64,000 bases of DNA from Lingula anatina. Its lineage: Eukaryota; Brachiopoda; Lingulata; Lingulida; Lingulidae. Under the pieces are notes generated by a model. The model did not search any database. It was not told where the DNA came from and saw only the letters and a list, made by a program, of their open reading frames with translations. Location: assembly GCF_001039355.2 (NCBI RefSeq), contig NW_019775471.1:172042-236041 (forward strand). Reading direction: 5' to 3'. Positions 59,889-64,000 of the stretch are shown here, piece after piece (position 1 is the stretch's first letter; each line of letters begins with the position of its first letter). Made by a program: the position numbers and the translations under genes.

Positions 59889-62800
59889 AAACGCCTGCTT
59901 TCTTTGTATTGATTTGTCTTGACATCATCAAACCACGGAGTAAGTTTTCTTAAAAATAACATTACAGATTATATTTAGGTTTAGTTATGCAGTCATCCTC
60001 TACGTGCTTTTAGAATGTGGTTAGGGCGAAGAAAAAAAGGCATCGGGCTTCGAAAACAGTGCATTTACGTTACAGGGGCTTTTAACCCATTGTATGGCTG
60101 TCCATAGTTACCCAGTATTTACCCCATTACACTTCCTGGTCTGTCACAAAGCGTACATTTATTAAATTGACCCCAATGTAAAACTGCAGGTCAGGTGCTG
60201 GCATTGTCTGCGGTCGCTATCACAACACAAATTACCCAATTTATTCGTTTTGATTTTAAACCTCCGTTGTAATCTTGCTTTAAATTAATCTGTAAGCATA
60301 TAAATGTTTTTTTTCAGTAAGGCTGAAAATGTATTTGTTCAAGGTACTATTGTGTGAAGTCATTCATAGTTTGCAAAAGAAAGCTTGGGCTCCTTGTCAA
60401 AAGAAAAATATTTAAATGCTTGGCTTGATAGTTATATGCTTGCACTGCATTTTGTTTTGTGCAACAATGCAGTTGACTCAGTCTGCATTATTTGTTATCC
60501 TTCCAAACTAGACGTCCGCAACAAAAGGCTCACGGGGAATTGTTAAACATCCCAGTCGCTTTATATACTACCTTAGATTCAATTATACTTCATGCCATTT
60601 CGTGCCAATCATTGAAGGAAATGACACTGCTCATGGCAACATTTATAACATTTATGGTTATATTTTAGTGTTTTTTTTTATAATAGCAAAATATTGTTTC
60701 CTGGTTTATGAAATATATAGGCCTGTAGTTAACACTTTTTCTCTTCCACCCTTTTCTTCAAGTGTTGTAATTTTAACTTTCGGTAAATTGATCTGATTTT
60801 AAATCTGCCAAACCTTGTCTTTATTTTTCTTTTATGAAAAAATAAAAATAAAGCACAAGTAGGTTTGTTTTTTCTCTGAAAAAGACCCCCCTTTGAAATT
60901 GTTAGTTACGGGCCTGCAATAAATCTCATACTTGCGCTCCGCAGCGACACAACGTACCGTGTAATACATAATTTAGTATCTCAGAAATATTTAATTGTAA
61001 AATGTAGTTTTACCAGACTATCGTTTCTTTCACTTGCTCATTTAACAAAATTCAGAAAATGTGACACAGGATCGAATGAAATAAAGAATTGGATTCAAAG
61101 TACAAGGTAAAGCGGTATGGTTTATTTGCAAAAGACAATATATGATACTGAAACTATTTTAATTTTTATTTTAGGAAAATACAATATATTTGTTATTTCT
61201 GTAGGAATACTTTGTGGAAATGTCACAGCTACTATTTACTGGTACAAAACGTCGAGCCTATCTCCGGGATATCACGATTCTCGTTCCTAAAACATGGACG
61301 AAAAACTCCACGTACGAACAGGCAGGAATTGAAGCCTTTGAAAAGGCCAATGTGATCATAGACAAGCCTAATGGTGTACAAGGTGACAACCCATACGTCA
61401 ACCAGAAGGGGGAATGTGGACAGCCGGGGACGTTTATGCACTTGACTCCCAAATTTGTACTAGACGACACCGTGGCAGCAGCATATGGCACGCCTCCTGG
61501 TAAGTCTATTAAAAACTATTGTGCGAAATCTGCCTTGACTGGTGTAGCTATATGCACAATGTTATTATCTAGAAAAAAATACATAAACATGACAGTCAAT
61601 ATTGAAATCTGTGCAAATTTTAATGAAACGAGTATATGAAAAAATACGTTATTGCCATAAGAGTTCTGACAGGGAGAGGGGTGGTAAATATAAAACATAG
61701 ATAAAAATTTAATATATTTAGTCACTATATCTTCAACACTTTCTCACATATTTCAGCTAAGACAGTCCTCCATGAGTGGGGACATTTGCGCTGGGGTTTG
61801 TTTGACGAGTACCCGGTGGACGAAAATGATGCTCATTTCTACCATGACTCCATGTCTGAGAGAATAGAAGGCGTGCGCTGTTCCCGGGGAGTGACGGGCA
61901 AGGAGTATAAAAGAGTTAACGACGATTTTGTGTGGAATTGTAACCCGGATAAAAAGACCAACCTGCCGGAAAGTGCTTGCAGGTTCGCCCCTTATGTGAA
62001 GGGAAATGAAGGAGCCACCTCTATCATGTCACACCATTATGTGGAATCTGTAAGTACAGGGCCACGCTGCTTTTTCTATATTGTCTGATTCTGGAATAAC
62101 GATAAAAACATTTTGCAACTCAAAATGCTCCAAAGGCATGGGCATTGTGGTTAGGTTTTAAATAGCCACAGGGGATGCATGCGCAACTGATGAAATATAT
62201 CATTGTATTGTATGTTAGATGAAAGAAAGGGGTACAGGGGAGATATGCTACATCTTCATAAACTCTGTTTGAATGAAAATGACCCTTTATTTATAGAATA
62301 ATTTAGTTGTCGTAAGGAGACACTACTATCAACTTTTTTGTGATGTTTCTGCACCCATCTAGTGTTGTCAAGAACTTAAGATGAACAATTATTATTTTAG
62401 GTTATCGAGTTCTGTGACAATGATGCACAAGCACATGCACTTGACCTACATAACGACCAGGCCCCTAACAGGCAGAATAGACTCTGTGACGGCAGGAGTG
62501 CCTGGGAAGTCATGAGAGAGCACGAAGATTTCGAAAACAGTAAGGTTCAGGTTTTAAATTTCGCAAAAGCAGTAGTAATAATGACAATCCACTAGAATAT
62601 CGTTAACGATTTTGTGGTCGGAATGAATATTAATTGAATATTATTCAATTTCTGTAATGAAAAGAGAAAGGGGATTTTGCTTTAAAAAGTTGCAGGTATA
62701 CTAGTACGTTGGCCCGGTAATTGTAAAGAGCATATCAAACATAATTCATACCCAGCTCACCTGAAAAATAATGATTTACTGATCAAGCAGAATATAAATA

Positions 62801-64000
62801 TAGTGGTATTTATATTTCATTGAATTAGATAATAACCCCCCCGTACAAGGTGATATAGATACAACGCCTACCTTCAGAGTGGTTCAACAGCAGCCCAAGA
62901 GATATGTACTGGTTCTCGACGTTTCCGGAAGTATGGCGAATGTAGGTGTCCTATATCGTCTGAACTGTATAAATTAATTCTTTTAATGTCAATACGCGCA
63001 CATATATTCACACAATGTGTTACTTTATTTGACTCGTATGAATTAGTTAAATGCATTCATCAACTCTCATCCAATTGCAATTGTATTAGTTGTGCACTGA
63101 CAATCCGCCCAATTTTATTATGGCCCCATAAATGCTGCCAAAGCTGTGACGTCACGGTCGCTGTATTGTACACCGCACATACAAGACAGGACCGATACGA
63201 CGATTATTCAATAAATAGATAAAACAAACCAAAGAAAATGAAAAAGGAAAGGCCTCCTTATATAAATTTCAGAAGTATTTTAAACATTTTCTCATATCTT
63301 AAGCTCACTTAAATCAACAATTTAGGACAACAGATTGAAGAACCTGAAGAAGGCGTGTACAGAGTTTCTACTCAACACTGTTGACGAAGAGAGCCAAGTT
63401 GGTATAGTTAAATTTAGTTACGATCAATCCACTACCATAATGAAGTATCTAACGACTATGAGTTCTAGATCAGTGAGAGAAGACATGGTTTCCATTGTTA
63501 ATGGACTAACTGCCGGGGGAGGGACATGCATTGGTTGTGGTCTCCAAGAAGGCATAAATGTAAGTCGATACCATATTCCTCTGTATAAGTAGGTTGTTTA
63601 TATATGTATATGGTTATATCAAATATTGATCGTAGTTGTAAAAATACAACCAGTTCATAATAACGGACGTATAATGCCATGACACCGCTGTGATGTTGTC
63701 ACTATTACCCTTACAACTTTTGCCTGTACAAGTGTGTTCAAATAAAGTAATTGTGTTTTTGCTCAGTTTTGTTGTTACATCCACTTTGAATATCTCATTT
63801 ATAGCAGTTGAGTATAAGACACCAGTACTGACATTTACATATACTGATAAATGCTGATTTGTATTCAACCAGGTGCTAGAAAACAACAACATGGCGGCAG
63901 CTGGTGGTATTTTGGTCGTTGTTAGTGATGGCGAGGAAAATATTAGTCCATACATTAGGGAAATTAAACCAATCCTGAAACAGAAAGAAGTCTTAGTAGA
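59344..64000 (+). CDS. CLCA-family protein B, first seven exons (cut by the window end)
   Basis: Exons are 59344-59520, 61205-61499, 61757-62049, 62401-62539, 62829-62941, 63326-63559 and 63873 onward. Lengths from exon 2 to exon 5 equal those of gene A (295, 293, 139, 113), and phases agree. ATG 59344 gives a signal peptide (MEAFRCHLTHLVLLLSFTALARG); an upstream in-frame ATG was not seen. The protease motif HEWGH lies at 61771-61785, and the VWA MIDAS DVSGS at about 62918. VVSDGEEN appears in exon 7, near the window end. No stop or frameshift was seen. It is a tandem paralogue of CLCA gene A and, unlike that gene, has no duplicated blocks. The membrane anchor, if any, lies outside the window. 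Confidence 0.9.
59836..59890. repeat. (GT)n(GA)n compound microsatellite
   Basis: GT/GC units followed by GA units in intron 1 of CLCA gene B. Confidence 0.95.

Overview
This is animal nuclear DNA. It is AT-rich, with short exons joined by GT-AG introns, many microsatellites and many decayed transposons. No bacterial, organellar, rRNA, tRNA or CRISPR feature was seen. Tandem C-type lectin/TSP1/sushi proteins, CLCA genes, a TNF-like exon and a death-domain protein suggest a marine invertebrate. I lean towards a lophotrochozoan such as a brachiopod or mollusc, but a lancelet is not excluded; this is inference from gene content only.

Layout. 0.7-3.7 kb: a decayed minus-strand Ty3/gypsy pol gene split by a short mariner. 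4.8-5.2 kb: a TNF-homology exon (+). 6.6-7.1 kb: an orphan 11-beta-HSD-like last exon (-), beside a decayed Tc1-like transposon (7.2-9.1 kb). 9.1-31.1 kb: three tandem minus-strand genes for secreted modular lectins. They share the start (signal peptide plus a C-type lectin domain split over two exons) and a TATA box at the same place, but their tails differ. Gene 1 has TSP1 plus sushi modules. Gene 2 has an FN2 cassette exon inside the split lectin domain, two TSP1 and a second lectin domain. Gene 3 has three TSP1 and a second lectin domain. Every internal intron is phase 1, so modules can be gained, lost or skipped without a frameshift. A 2.66-kb foldback made of ~178-bp units lies between genes 2 and 3.

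32.4-33.7 kb: a small secreted PAN/apple-domain protein (+). 36.4-49.0 kb: a complete CLCA gene (+), which reads as a 1000-residue type I membrane protein once two duplicated blocks are removed. Those blocks abut Ns, cannot be spliced in frame, and look like unmerged alleles. 50.2-58.8 kb: an island bounded by single Ns and by copies of one LTR. It holds a six-exon gene with a TRADD-N-like region, a death domain and six near-identical 78-79-residue repeats of unknown type. A nonautonomous transposon with a RecQ-like fragment sits in one of its introns. 59.3-64.0 kb: the first seven exons of a second CLCA gene, cut by the window edge.

The most interesting points are the modular lectin array (especially the FN2 exon inside a lectin fold), the repeat-bearing death-domain protein with its LTR bracket, and the 178-bp foldback. 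The main caution is assembly quality: single Ns at 8527, 17451, 21524, 39656, 50703 and 58112 and a 600-base gap at 42374-42973 sit at repeats or duplications, so local order should be checked with long reads.
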